From Flavisolibacter sp. (GTDB lineage: Bacteria; Bacteroidota; Bacteroidia; Chitinophagales; Chitinophagaceae), in the NCBI GenBank assembly GCA_013695175.1, contig JACDAZ010000148.1:1-27584 (forward strand): a DNA stretch of 27,584 nucleotides, written 5' to 3'. The notes under the pieces were generated by a model. The model did not search any database and was not told where the DNA came from. It saw only the letters and a list, made by a program, of their open reading frames with translations. Of the stretch, positions 1-7,539 are shown one piece after another. The first letter of the stretch is position 1; each line of letters starts with the position of its first letter. The position numbers were made by a program, and so were the translations under genes.

Positions 1-169
1 TTAAGGCCGATACAGGAGCCCATAAAACGTCAAGGAATTCACCAATAAAAGGAATACCAAAAGTTGCAAAGCCTAAAAAATCCATAAGCAGGCAAGCTAC
101 TAGGGATGGAAGTGGTTTGGGCTGAACAAGAACGGGTGTATGTGATTTACTGAGTATTAAATTTTTCAT
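1..169 (-). CDS. Small integral membrane protein, N-terminal part (cut by window edge)
   Basis: An open frame runs leftwards from an ATG at 169 and leaves the window after 56 codons. It starts MKNLILSKSHTPVLVQP, a polar stretch with no signal peptide, followed by a hydrophobic segment (SLVACLLMDFLGFATFGIPF) and then GEFLDVLWAPVSAL. A Gly/Phe-rich hydrophobic segment followed by an acidic F-L-D-x-x-W-A-P turn resembles small multi-pass membrane proteins of unknown function in Bacteroidota. That match rests on general style, not a search. Its start faces the DUF72 remnant across a short AT-rich gap in which no convincing promoter was seen. Coding status is fairly likely because codon use matches the neighbours; the function is unknown. 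Confidence 0.6.
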   Translation of the reverse strand, partial: MKNLILSKSHTPVLVQPKPLPSLVACLLMDFLGFATFGIPFIGEFLDVLWAPVSAL

Positions 170-259
170 TTAATGATTATAGGCGCTGTTTTAAGCTGCA
201 GCAGATAAAATGACGATATAAATTTAATAAAAGTTGTATGGCATATTTCTTTACAAAAT

Positions 260-1006
260 GTAAGAATTGCTGGTAATATTAATATAAGAACTTCCGGGTG
301 GAGTTATAAGCACTGGAAAGAAAAATTTTATCCTCTTAAATTTAAAGCAACAGATTGGTTAGAGTATTATGCTACTTTTTTTAGTTGCACTAAAATCAAT
401 ACAAGTTTTTATCATTACCAAAACCGAAGACGGTGGAAAACTGGGCCTTCAGGGCTCTCGGGGAATTTGTTTTTTGTCCTAAACTAAGCAGATACGCATT
501 TGAAAAAGCTGAGAGAATGCAAAGATCCACTTTTAAGATTTTTTGAAGTATTTGCTCCATTGCAAAACAAGATGTGTCCTGTGCTGGTTCAGTTGCCCCC
601 TATGCTACATTATCATACTCATGTAGCTGAAGAATTTTTTAATGAACTTTTATTTTTTAAGGAAAATGATTTTGTTCTGGAGGTTAGACATGAAAGCTGG
701 TTGCAACCGGAGGCAATTAATTTATTAAAGCAGTATAATATCGGTTTTGTTATTTCGCACAGTCATAATGTTTTTCCTTATGCAGAATATATTACTTCAA
801 AAAATATTTACTTTCGTTTTCATGGTCCTGCTGGTTTATACACTTCAGGTTATAGTGTAGATAAACTTATAGAATTCGCAGAAAAAATTGTAGCATGGAA
901 ATAGAAAGGCAAAGTTGTGTAGGCTTTTTTTAATACCGATGTGCATATTCATGCAATATTTGATGCCCAGAAATTGCGATCCTTAACAGAGCAAAAAAAC
1001 CGGTAG
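260..1006 (+). pseudogene. DUF72-family protein, decayed (two frameshifts, two nonsense codons)
   Basis: Three reading frames in succession give one recognisable DUF72 protein. The first gives NINIRTSGWSYKHW and continues to NTSFYH (about 275-415). The second gives LPKPKTVENW and FVFCPKLSRY (415-495). The third gives LKKLRECKDPLLRFFEVF (from 500), then VLVQLPP, EVRHESW and YFRFHGPAGLY. At 415-416 one T appears lost (CAT TTA CCA read as CATTACCA). At about 493-497 a few bases between SRY and THLKKL are missing. TAG codons sit at 902-904 and 935-937, where family members usually have Q and W; after them the frame still reads AFFNTDVHIHAIFDAQKL up to TAG 1004-1006. The usual I-G-T-S-G-W motif has become I-R-T-S-G-W, and no in-frame ATG is seen at the 5' end. 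DUF72 (YecE-like) proteins are TIM-barrel proteins of unclear function. The left edge is approximate. Confidence 0.85.
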
Positions 1007-1027
1007 TTTAATACCTGTAATATGTTA

Positions 1028-1405
1028 TTATAAATCATCTTCCTCGTCTTCCTCGGCATCATCTGCATCTAAAATAAGATTGTCTTCATCGAGGTCATCC
1101 TCATCAAAATCCTCATCAATTTCAACATCTGCCACCTCTTTTTCGTCATCTTCTTTCAGCTCATCCTCCTCACCTAAAATCAGGTCATCTTCCAATTCAT
1201 CATCGTCTTCATCCTCGTCATCTATTTGGTGATTATTATTCACAGATAGAAAATTGTCTTCAACATTCGAATTTTCACTTCCATTATTTAAAACAGAAGA
1301 AAAGTCCCTGGATAGTTCTGATGTAGCAAAAGGTTCTATTTGATCTTCATGTAGTAATGTACCATTTACTCTATTGTCGGTTGAGGATATTTTATTTCTT
1401 TCCAT
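1028..1405 (-). CDS. Highly acidic low-complexity protein of unknown function
   Basis: A 125-residue protein starting MERNKISSTDNRVNGT. Residues 1-60 are ordinary polar sequence with many N, S and E. From about residue 62 to the end it is dominated by Asp and Glu, with runs such as DDEDEDDDELEDDL and a repeating hydrophobic pair (LILGEEDELKEDDEK, later LILDADDAEEDEEDDL). No signal peptide, membrane segment or cysteine is present, so it should be cytoplasmic and largely disordered. The ATG at 1403-1405 is the only good start. The CYTH gene lies about 84 bases upstream on the same strand, so the two could be cotranscribed. Similar acidic tails occur in many unrelated proteins, and no function can be assigned. 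It could bind cations or basic proteins, but that is a guess. Confidence 0.7.
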   Translation of the reverse strand: MERNKISSTDNRVNGTLLHEDQIEPFATSELSRDFSSVLNNGSENSNVEDNFLSVNNNHQIDDEDEDDDELEDDLILGEEDELKEDDEKEVADVEIDEDFDEDDLDEDNLILDADDAEEDEEDDL

Positions 1406-1489
1406 GGCTGTTTTTCTTTACTTGCTGAAAAACCTATGCCATAGTCAAACTAAAATATTTGTTGCGATTATTAATTTATGTCGCAGCTT

Positions 1490-2008
1490 TTATTTTTTTG
1501 TGTTTAATATCAGATCACTGTATGATTCTGAAACATAATCTTTTGAATCTATCAAAAGGAAAGAAGCGTAATGCTGACATTGTTCTTTTAATGTATCAAT
1601 ACCAATTGATCTGTCACTGTCAATTGCTTCAACTTCAATGAATGATCCCAGTTGCTCAACTACATCAAAATGAAACTTTACATTTTCAACAAAATATATT
1701 CTGCGTCTTTTAACTACTACTACCTTGATTCCTATTGCTTTTTCAAGTATTTGCTTTAGTGCAGGTTCTGGATGATGTTGATATAAAATCACATTTGAGG
1801 ATTTAGCTGATGCAACATTAGACCTGGTATAATGAATTAATGCGTTTTCAATATTTCCTTCTCTGAGTTTGAGGCGACCTATTGTTGCATTGAAGTATGT
1901 GTCTGTTTGAAGATCTTCACCTATAAACCTCGGCCTCAGTGAAAGTAATTTAGTTTCTAAAAAAGATAAGTGAGCTGTTTTGGCTTTAAATTCAAAATTC
2001 AGGGGCAT
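1490..2008 (-). CDS. CYTH-domain protein, class IV adenylyl cyclase-like
   Basis: A 172-residue protein starting MPLNFEFKAKTAHLSFLETK. CYTH-fold features are in order: a first strand with F-E-F-K-A-K; LQTDTYFNATIGRLKLREG (the DTYF and RLKLREG strands); ALIHYTR; a basic strand VVVVKRRRIYFVENVKFHFD; and the closing LGSFIEVEA. These Glu, Lys and Arg residues line the triphosphate tunnel of CyaB-type cyclases and thiamine-triphosphatases. The first Glu of the classic ExExK motif is Asn here (N-F-E-F-K). An upstream ATG would add 25 residues, but those lie over the divergent ompA-like start and lack family character, so 2008 is preferred. Substrates could be ATP (giving cAMP) or another triphosphate; the sequence cannot decide. 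A cyclic-nucleotide-binding protein occurs elsewhere in the window (22939-23400). Confidence 0.8.
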   Translation of the reverse strand: MPLNFEFKAKTAHLSFLETKLLSLRPRFIGEDLQTDTYFNATIGRLKLREGNIENALIHYTRSNVASAKSSNVILYQHHPEPALKQILEKAIGIKVVVVKRRRIYFVENVKFHFDVVEQLGSFIEVEAIDSDRSIGIDTLKEQCQHYASFLLIDSKDYVSESYSDLILNTKK

Positions 2009-2068
2009 AATACCAAATATAGATGAGGTACGGCATAATTTTTTCTGCAGCAATACAAAATCATTATT

Positions 2069-2893
2069 ATGAAAAAGCTGCATCTGCTGTCCATTCTATC
2101 CTTGTCTCTTGTAATGTTATTTACATCTTGTGTGTCAACCAAAAAATATAATGCTTCGCTGGCTAGAGAGGAACAGTTAAGGGGAGATATTTTGCAGTTG
2201 AACAATACCGTTGCTCAACTAAGAACAGAAATAAATAATATGCAAACTGAAAACAGCAGGTTAGTTGGACAAATTGACGCTGCAGGTAAAAGTGCTGCTG
2301 AATTAGCCCGTTTGGCTAATATGACACAACAGCAATTAGAGGATGAACAAAGAAGGCTTGCTCAAATGGTTCAAATGCTGAATCAGCAAAGGCAATCTAT
2401 TGAGAATTTAAGAAAGAAAATGACAGATGCACTGGTAAATTTTAGTTCTAATGAATTATCAGTTTCTGTAAAAAATGGTAAAGTATATGTAAGCCTGCAG
2501 GAAAATCTTTTATTCCCTTCAGGAAGTGCAACAGTAAATCCTAAAGGAAGAGATGCACTTGGAACTTTAGCCCAGGTTTTAAATAGCAATCCGGATATTG
2601 ATGTATTAATTGAAGGACATACAGATTCTATTCCTATCAGGGGACGTTTTGAAGATAACTGGGCATTAAGTGTTGCCAGGGCCACTTCTATTGTTAGAAT
2701 ACTTACCAATACATATAAAGTAGAACCAACACGTGTTACAGCAAGTGGAAGGAGTTATTATGAACCAATAGACTCCAATGCAACTGCAGACGGAAGACAA
2801 AGAAACAGGCGTACTGAAATTATATTAGCTCCTAAACTTGACGAGTTAATGCGTTTGCTGGAGCAATCTCCTCCTACAACAAGTAATCAGTAA
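2069..2893 (+). CDS. OmpA-family peptidoglycan-binding lipoprotein
   Basis: A 274-residue lipoprotein. The signal peptide MKKLHLLSILSLSLVMLFTSC ends in a lipobox with the lipidated Cys at 21. Residues 30 to about 125 form a long coiled coil rich in Q, E, L and R (EEQLRGDILQLNN, QLEDEQRRLAQM). An OmpA C-terminal domain follows (about 145-262), with YVSLQENLLFPSGSATVN, DVLIEGHTDSIPI, NWALSVARATSIVRIL and GRQRNRRTEI. The conserved Asp and Arg that bind diaminopimelate are present. Such proteins tether the outer membrane to peptidoglycan. The gene diverges from the CYTH gene with only 60 bases between start codons and ends in a strong hairpin terminator, so it is probably a single-gene transcript. 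The family assignment is secure; the specific role is not known. Confidence 0.9.
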   Translation: MKKLHLLSILSLSLVMLFTSCVSTKKYNASLAREEQLRGDILQLNNTVAQLRTEINNMQTENSRLVGQIDAAGKSAAELARLANMTQQQLEDEQRRLAQMVQMLNQQRQSIENLRKKMTDALVNFSSNELSVSVKNGKVYVSLQENLLFPSGSATVNPKGRDALGTLAQVLNSNPDIDVLIEGHTDSIPIRGRFEDNWALSVARATSIVRILTNTYKVEPTRVTASGRSYYEPIDSNATADGRQRNRRTEIILAPKLDELMRLLEQSPPTTSNQ

Positions 2894-2900
2894 AACATTT

Positions 2901-2929
2901 AAATACCTGCTCTGGCAGGTATTTTTTTT
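2901..2929 (+). terminator. Rho-independent terminator of the OmpA-like gene
   Basis: Perfect 10-bp arms AAATACCTGC and GCAGGTATTT around a TCTG loop run into a T tract, starting 7 bases after the stop codon. Confidence 0.85.
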
Positions 2930-3038
2930 AGATGTGCATAAAACCATTATAAATTCATAATCAGACCGTTAGATGTCATTATTAAAAAATACAAATTTAA
3001 AATTAGGGTATCGGAATAGTAGTTAATTTAATAAGGAT

Positions 3039-3356
3039 ATGAAAGACAATCGTGAACTATTCATAAGGAAGGAAGACATTACTATCAACGCTTTTAATTT
3101 AAGCGCACAAATATTTTTTTCATATGCCAGCGGCTATAGTTGCCAGTCTGTTAGATTGGTTAAAGCGCCACCTTTTGCCGGTGTAACTGCTATTGATTAT
3201 AAGGAAGACGCTGAATGGATAGAACACTTATTAAAAGGAAAATATCTTGGTTTTTTTGCTGAACTTAAGAAAGCTTCAAAATTGCAGGTAATGGAAGCTG
3301 CTGAAAAACTGGCTAAAATTATTGTAGCAGGCACAGCAGCTGAAGCTATTTATTAA
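3039..3356 (+). CDS. Unknown small protein, probably the front half of an interrupted gene
   Basis: A 105-residue frame from an ATG preceded by a weak AAGGA. It starts MKDNRELFIRKEDITINAF and contains FFSYASGYSCQSVRLV and a closing helix KLAKIIVAGTAAEAIY. No signal peptide or membrane helix is present. The TAA at 3354-3356 is followed in the same frame by 87 more open codons with protein-like composition, so this is probably a truncated product. The final helix, rich in G and A with T-A-A-E-A, slightly resembles the C-terminal helices of M41-type zinc peptidase relatives, where HEAxH would be expected near residue 18. Here that place reads N-L-S-A-Q, so no active site is visible. That comparison is weak and the family is not established. 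It could be a functional short protein. Confidence 0.5.
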   Translation: MKDNRELFIRKEDITINAFNLSAQIFFSYASGYSCQSVRLVKAPPFAGVTAIDYKEDAEWIEHLLKGKYLGFFAELKKASKLQVMEAAEKLAKIIVAGTAAEAIY

Positions 3357-3620
3357 AATGGTGGGTATATTGATGAAACGCTGAACATTAAACTTCATTT
3401 TTTGGATCTAATGAAGGTGCAGTATATAAATTATATTTTAACGCATATAGATCCGCATCATTCACCCGATTTTATTAAGAATACAATTGATGGAGTGTTG
3501 TTGTTTATGTCAAAACCAAACATCTGGCAATCAATTGATTTACTTGCTGGAACATTAATGTTGAACTCTTTTAGGTTAAATCAGACTGAATTGAAAATAT
3601 TGTTCAGGGTAATATTATAA
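3357..3620 (+). pseudogene. In-frame continuation of the 3039 gene beyond a TAA stop
   Basis: Directly after TAA 3354-3356 the same frame stays open to TAA 3618-3620. It reads NGGYIDETLNIKLHF, then LMKVQYINYILTHIDPHHSP, FIKNTIDGVLLFMSKPNIW and ending NQTELKILFRVIL. The phase is identical (3357 is exactly the next codon) and the amphipathic helical style carries on, so one ancestral gene of about 193 codons split by a nonsense change is the simplest reading. A separate short protein could start at TTG 3402 or ATG 3411, but neither has a ribosome-binding signal. Confidence is moderate because no homologue could be aligned. Confidence 0.5.
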
Positions 3621-3792
3621 CTGAAGAAAAATAAATTTTTAGTTTATCAAACTGCAAACTCTTAGATTCTGAATAAATATGGGAATTGGATGTGAATAGG
3701 CGGTGTTTTACATGTGCATTTGTCCCACATTGAGGTTTGGCACTGGTTGTGTGTGATTTGCAAAAATTGCAATTAAGGAAAAAGGATAAGCA

Positions 3793-3810
3793 TGAATCAA
3801 TTATGATTCA
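3793..3810. repeat. Inverted repeat TGAATCA-N4-TGATTCA upstream of the receptor gene
   Basis: Perfect 7-bp arms around ATTA lie 40 bases before the receptor start codon. Size and symmetry would suit a dimeric repressor or activator site. No cognate regulator is seen in the window. Confidence 0.4.
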
Positions 3811-3832
3811 CACCAATCACCTTATAAGTCAT

Positions 3833-3855
3833 CCTCATAAATAAAGCTTATGAGG
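3833..3855 (+). promoter_or_regulatory. Hairpin enclosing the start codon of the TonB-dependent receptor gene
   Basis: CCTCATAA (3833-3840) and TTATGAGG (3848-3855) are perfect complements around a 7-base loop, so the ATG at 3850-3852 lies inside the stem. This could limit translation initiation; the role is inferred. Confidence 0.4.
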
Positions 3856-6189
3856 GTTCTCTCCTTTCTCCTTTTTATATTATTGCCATCATTATTATGT
3901 AGTCAAACTTTGGTGCAAACTATTTATGGAACAGTGATTGACCGTGACAGTCGTACGCCTTTAGCAGGGGCATCAATATCTGTTGTTGAATTGAGCAGGC
4001 CTATAAATGCTGTTTCTGATAGTTTAGGAAAGTTTGAAATTCAAAATGTGCCGGTTGGAAGAATTAAGTTGATTACTTCATATGTCGGTTACCTGAATTA
4101 TACAACCGATTATATTTTGTTGAATACTGCCAAGGAACTGCAGCTGTCTATAGAAATGGAGGAAAATAAAAATTCGCAGGAAAATGTAACTGTTCATGCT
4201 GTTCGTAATCCAAAACTGCCTGTGAACCGTTATTCTCTTGCCGGAGCACGGTCTTTTACTGCTGAAGAAACACAGAGGTATGCAGCCAGTGCCAATGATC
4301 CGGGTAGAATGGCCATGGCCTTTCCGGGTGTACAGGCTACCCGAGATACAAGAAGTGATATTATTATAAGGGGTAACAATCCAGTGAACATGCAATGGCG
4401 TTTGGAGGGTGTAGATATAGTAAATCCAAATCATTTTGCCCGCAAGGGAAGCACTGGCGGTGGCATTACTATTTTAAGTTTAGCCATGCTTGATAATTCA
4501 GATTTTCTTACCGGTGCCATGCCTGCTGAATACGGTGATGTGATCAGCGGGGTTTTTGACATGCATTTAAGAAAAGGAAATAATCTTAACCGGGAGAATA
4601 CTTTTAAAGCAGGCATGATAGGTATAGATTATGCTACTGAAGGTCCCATTAAAAAAGGTCAAAGTTCTTACCTGGCTAACTACAGGTATTCAACATTGGG
4701 TTTATTGGAACTCATAGGCTTTAATCTTGTTTCAGAAAGAGAATCAAACACATTTCAGGATCTGTCTTTTAATCTTGCTTTCAATAATAAAACAAACAGG
4801 AGCCAATGGAATGTTTGGGGTATGGGCGGAATCAGCAAAGAAACTTATGCTGCAGTGGAGAATGTAAATGAATGGAAGCAATATGACGATTATGCAATTT
4901 ATGATTTCAGAACAAAAATGGGGGCCATAGGTGTAGGTAACATTTTAAAAATAAATGAAAAATCATTTATGCGTTCTTCACTGGTTTACCTGAACCAGAG
5001 GCTGACATTTGTTGATGATACACTTAACGCACAACTGCATCCATCTACAGTTAATGATGAGCGTTATACAAACAGTCGCTTATCTTTTGCCACCTCATAC
5101 AACTACAAGTTTGGAGCTTCTGCAAATTTTAAAGCAGGTACTTATATCACTGATATGATGTATGATTTCAGAAGCGATAAATTAAACTTTAATACTCACC
5201 AAATCGAAACTATTACTGATGGCCAAGGAAACACCTGGCTCTTTCAACCTTATGTACAGGCTTCTATAAAGCCAGGTACAAATTGGGTCATTAATCCGGG
5301 CATCCACATAATGCATCTTGCCTTAAATAATAAAACAACTTTAGATCCCCGTTTATCAATACAGTTTAGGTTCAACAACAAACAAAACATAACAGCAGCA
5401 TATGGATTGTATAGTAAAGTGCTTCCATTAGGGTCTTATTTTTATAAGCAGGGTTCAAACTATCCGAATAAGGATCTGGACATGATGCGGTCGCACCATT
5501 ATGTTTTGGCTTATGATCATTTGCTTGGAAACAGCTGGCGTTTACATAGTGAAATATATTACCAGCAATTATTTCAGGTACCTGTAGTAAATGATGTTAA
5601 CAGAACTTACTGGATGCTGAATGAGTTAGATGGTTATGCCGATGAAGCTTTGATCAGCAAGGGCAAGGGAATTAACAAGGGCATTGATGTTTCTGTTGAG
5701 AAATTCTTTTCAAAAGGATTTTTTATGATCACCTCATTTTCGGTATTTAATTCAACCTTTCAACCACTAAATGGAAAAAATTATGATACAAGATTCAATG
5801 CTTCCACTGCCGGATCGTGGACGGGAGCAAAAGAAATCAATTTAAAAAATAATAAAGTGTTGCAATTGGGATGGAAAACAATTTATAACGGAGGGTTCAG
5901 ATTAACACCACTACAGGCAGGAGCTTCATATACAACAAGAGAACCTGTGTTGGATGAAAATAAACCCTTTTCTGAAAAAATCTCTCCTTATTTCCGAACA
6001 GACGGAAGAATTTCTTTAAGAAAAGACAAAACAAAAAATGCATGGCAACTGGCCCTGGATATTCAAAATGTATTTGGAATTAAAAACACAGATGGCTTGG
6101 CAAGAAGATATGATCCTTCTGTTAACCAATGGGTCTATGAAAAGCAATCGGGTTTAGTACCTTTATTGAGTTACCAGATCGATTTTTAG
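3850..6189 (+). CDS. TonB-dependent outer-membrane receptor with carboxypeptidase-like N-terminal domain
   Basis: A 779-residue protein. The signal peptide MRVLSFLLFILLPSLLCSQ is followed by a CarboxypepD_reg-like beta-sandwich (about 22-108; YGTVIDRDSRTPLAGASISV). A plug domain (about 140-235) has FPGVQATRDTRSDIIIRGNN and LEGVDIVNPNHF. The rest is a 22-strand type barrel of alternating aromatic and polar residues ending LLSYQIDF, with the usual terminal Phe. The family imports large or scarce substrates across the outer membrane using TonB energy. There is no SusD partner beside it, so it is not a polysaccharide-utilisation pair, and the substrate cannot be told. The next gene is 206 bases away, so it is probably transcribed alone. 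Its start codon lies in a perfect hairpin, and an inverted repeat sits just upstream. Confidence 0.88.
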   Translation: MRVLSFLLFILLPSLLCSQTLVQTIYGTVIDRDSRTPLAGASISVVELSRPINAVSDSLGKFEIQNVPVGRIKLITSYVGYLNYTTDYILLNTAKELQLSIEMEENKNSQENVTVHAVRNPKLPVNRYSLAGARSFTAEETQRYAASANDPGRMAMAFPGVQATRDTRSDIIIRGNNPVNMQWRLEGVDIVNPNHFARKGSTGGGITILSLAMLDNSDFLTGAMPAEYGDVISGVFDMHLRKGNNLNRENTFKAGMIGIDYATEGPIKKGQSSYLANYRYSTLGLLELIGFNLVSERESNTFQDLSFNLAFNNKTNRSQWNVWGMGGISKETYAAVENVNEWKQYDDYAIYDFRTKMGAIGVGNILKINEKSFMRSSLVYLNQRLTFVDDTLNAQLHPSTVNDERYTNSRLSFATSYNYKFGASANFKAGTYITDMMYDFRSDKLNFNTHQIETITDGQGNTWLFQPYVQASIKPGTNWVINPGIHIMHLALNNKTTLDPRLSIQFRFNNKQNITAAYGLYSKVLPLGSYFYKQGSNYPNKDLDMMRSHHYVLAYDHLLGNSWRLHSEIYYQQLFQVPVVNDVNRTYWMLNELDGYADEALISKGKGINKGIDVSVEKFFSKGFFMITSFSVFNSTFQPLNGKNYDTRFNASTAGSWTGAKEINLKNNKVLQLGWKTIYNGGFRLTPLQAGASYTTREPVLDENKPFSEKISPYFRTDGRISLRKDKTKNAWQLALDIQNVFGIKNTDGLARRYDPSVNQWVYEKQSGLVPLLSYQIDF

Positions 6190-6395
6190 ATCTCACTTTA
6201 TTCCGCTTTGAAAATATAATTGATGTTTCAAGCAAGTTGGGAAATACATCTGACTAATAATATTTATTACTTTGAAATTATAGGAATCGCCAAAAAAAAT
6301 TTATGCTTACACATCTCTCTCTTTTTGTAACCACTGTTATTTGTAGTTTTCTTTCCTTTGTAGAATGATGTTTTAGCATCCTCAATTTTTAATTC

Positions 6396-7316
6396 ATGAA
6401 AAAATTTGTACTAACGGTTTTTATTAGTGTAACTGTACTTATGTCTAATGCACAAGAGGACACAACTATTATTCAACAAGATACTGTGTGGAGAAGAGGA
6501 GGAATGGTTTCTTTAAACTTCAGCCAGGTGTCTTTAACCAATTGGGCTGCAGGTGGCCAAAACTCTATTGCCGGTAATGGCCTCTTCAATTTTTTTGCTA
6601 ATTACAAAAGCGGTAAAAATGCATGGGATAATTATATTGACCTTGGATATGGATTGGTAATGCAGGGTAAAAGAGGCAGTTTATTAAAAAGCGACGATCG
6701 AATTGATCTAACATCAAAATACGGCAGAGAAGCGACAGAGCATTGGTATTATACCGGTCTTACAAACCTTAGAACCCAGTTTGCGCCGGGTTATAATTAT
6801 CCAAATGATTCTGTTGTTATTTCAAGGTTTTTTGCGCCTGCCTATTTAACCCTTGCACCGGGTATGGATTTTAAACCCAATAATAATTTTTCACTCTTTC
6901 TGTCACCTGCTACTACACGTTTTATTTTTGTGATGGACAGGGACCTTTCTAATGCTGGTGCTTTTGGTGTGGATTCAGGTAAAACATTAAGAACTGAAGC
7001 AGGAGCCTATTTAAAGGCCATTTATAATAAAGAACTTAGTGCTACTACTAACCTGATGACCACGCTTGATCTTTTTAGTAATTATTTTGATAAGCCTCAA
7101 AATATTGATATAAACTGGCAACTGCTTCTTGGTCTTAAAGTAAGCAGGTATATATCTGCTAATTTATCATTACAGTTACTTTATGACGATAATACAAAAC
7201 TTACATTTTATGAAGATGATGGTATTACAGTTAAAAGAGTGGGTCCGGGAGTTCAATTCAGAGAGATATTTGGGATTGGGTTTGCTTATAATTTTTCCGG
7301 TTATGGTGTACGGTAA
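6396..7316 (+). CDS. DUF3078 domain-containing secreted or outer-membrane protein
   Basis: A 306-residue protein with signal peptide MKKFVLTVFISVTVLMSNAQ followed by EDTT. The mature part opens with WRRGGMVSLNFSQVSLTNWAAGGQNS, the W-A-A-G-G-x-N-S signature of DUF3078. It continues as alternating beta strands (NYIDLGYGLVMQGK, LYDDNTKLTF), ending FGIGFAYNFSGYG. The all-beta, aromatic-rich pattern suggests an outer-membrane barrel; the family is common in Bacteroidota and has no settled role. It stands alone between the receptor (206-base gap) and the ABC export operon (223-base gap). The family call is confident; membrane placement is inferred. Confidence 0.82.
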   Translation: MKKFVLTVFISVTVLMSNAQEDTTIIQQDTVWRRGGMVSLNFSQVSLTNWAAGGQNSIAGNGLFNFFANYKSGKNAWDNYIDLGYGLVMQGKRGSLLKSDDRIDLTSKYGREATEHWYYTGLTNLRTQFAPGYNYPNDSVVISRFFAPAYLTLAPGMDFKPNNNFSLFLSPATTRFIFVMDRDLSNAGAFGVDSGKTLRTEAGAYLKAIYNKELSATTNLMTTLDLFSNYFDKPQNIDINWQLLLGLKVSRYISANLSLQLLYDDNTKLTFYEDDGITVKRVGPGVQFREIFGIGFAYNFSGYGVR

Positions 7317-7502
7317 CGGGAATTGTGAGATTCCTATTCATTTTGTATAGTTGAATTGCTATTTAAGAAATATCTTCTTAAGATTAAAAAGGAATGTTTA
7401 TTCTGGTATATCAGATCAGGGCTGCCAAAGAAACTGTAAATTCTGCCATTCTGTTACATCATCTAAAACTTTAATTCCGTTCGGCTGTTTATCTTTAATC
7501 AT

Positions 7503-7528
7503 CATTGCAAAAATGTTCATCTGCAATG
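7503..7528. repeat. Inverted repeat just before the ABC export operon
   Basis: CATTGCA and TGCAATG form perfect 7-bp arms, extendable to 9 with a G-T pair, around a 12-base spacer. The repeat ends 11 bases before the first start codon (7540). It could be an operator or a leader hairpin. Confidence 0.4.
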
Positions 7529-7539
7529 GTAAAGGTATT

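Noticed and set aside
2014..2021. TATATTTG box on the minus strand before the CYTH gene
   Set aside because: It fits the TAnnTTTG pattern but ends only 5 bases before the ATG, and no upstream TTTG at suitable spacing was found; it would require a leaderless transcript.
7363..7381. TTAAGAA-N5-TTCTTAA as terminator of the DUF3078 gene
   Set aside because: The stem is short and AT-rich and no T tract follows on the plus strand, so a terminator call is not supported.
7351..7539. 63-residue N-terminal extension of the efflux adaptor, with several Cys and a CxxxCxxC-like look
   Set aside because: It would bury the clear lipoprotein signal peptide starting at 7540 and is just open frame in the leader.
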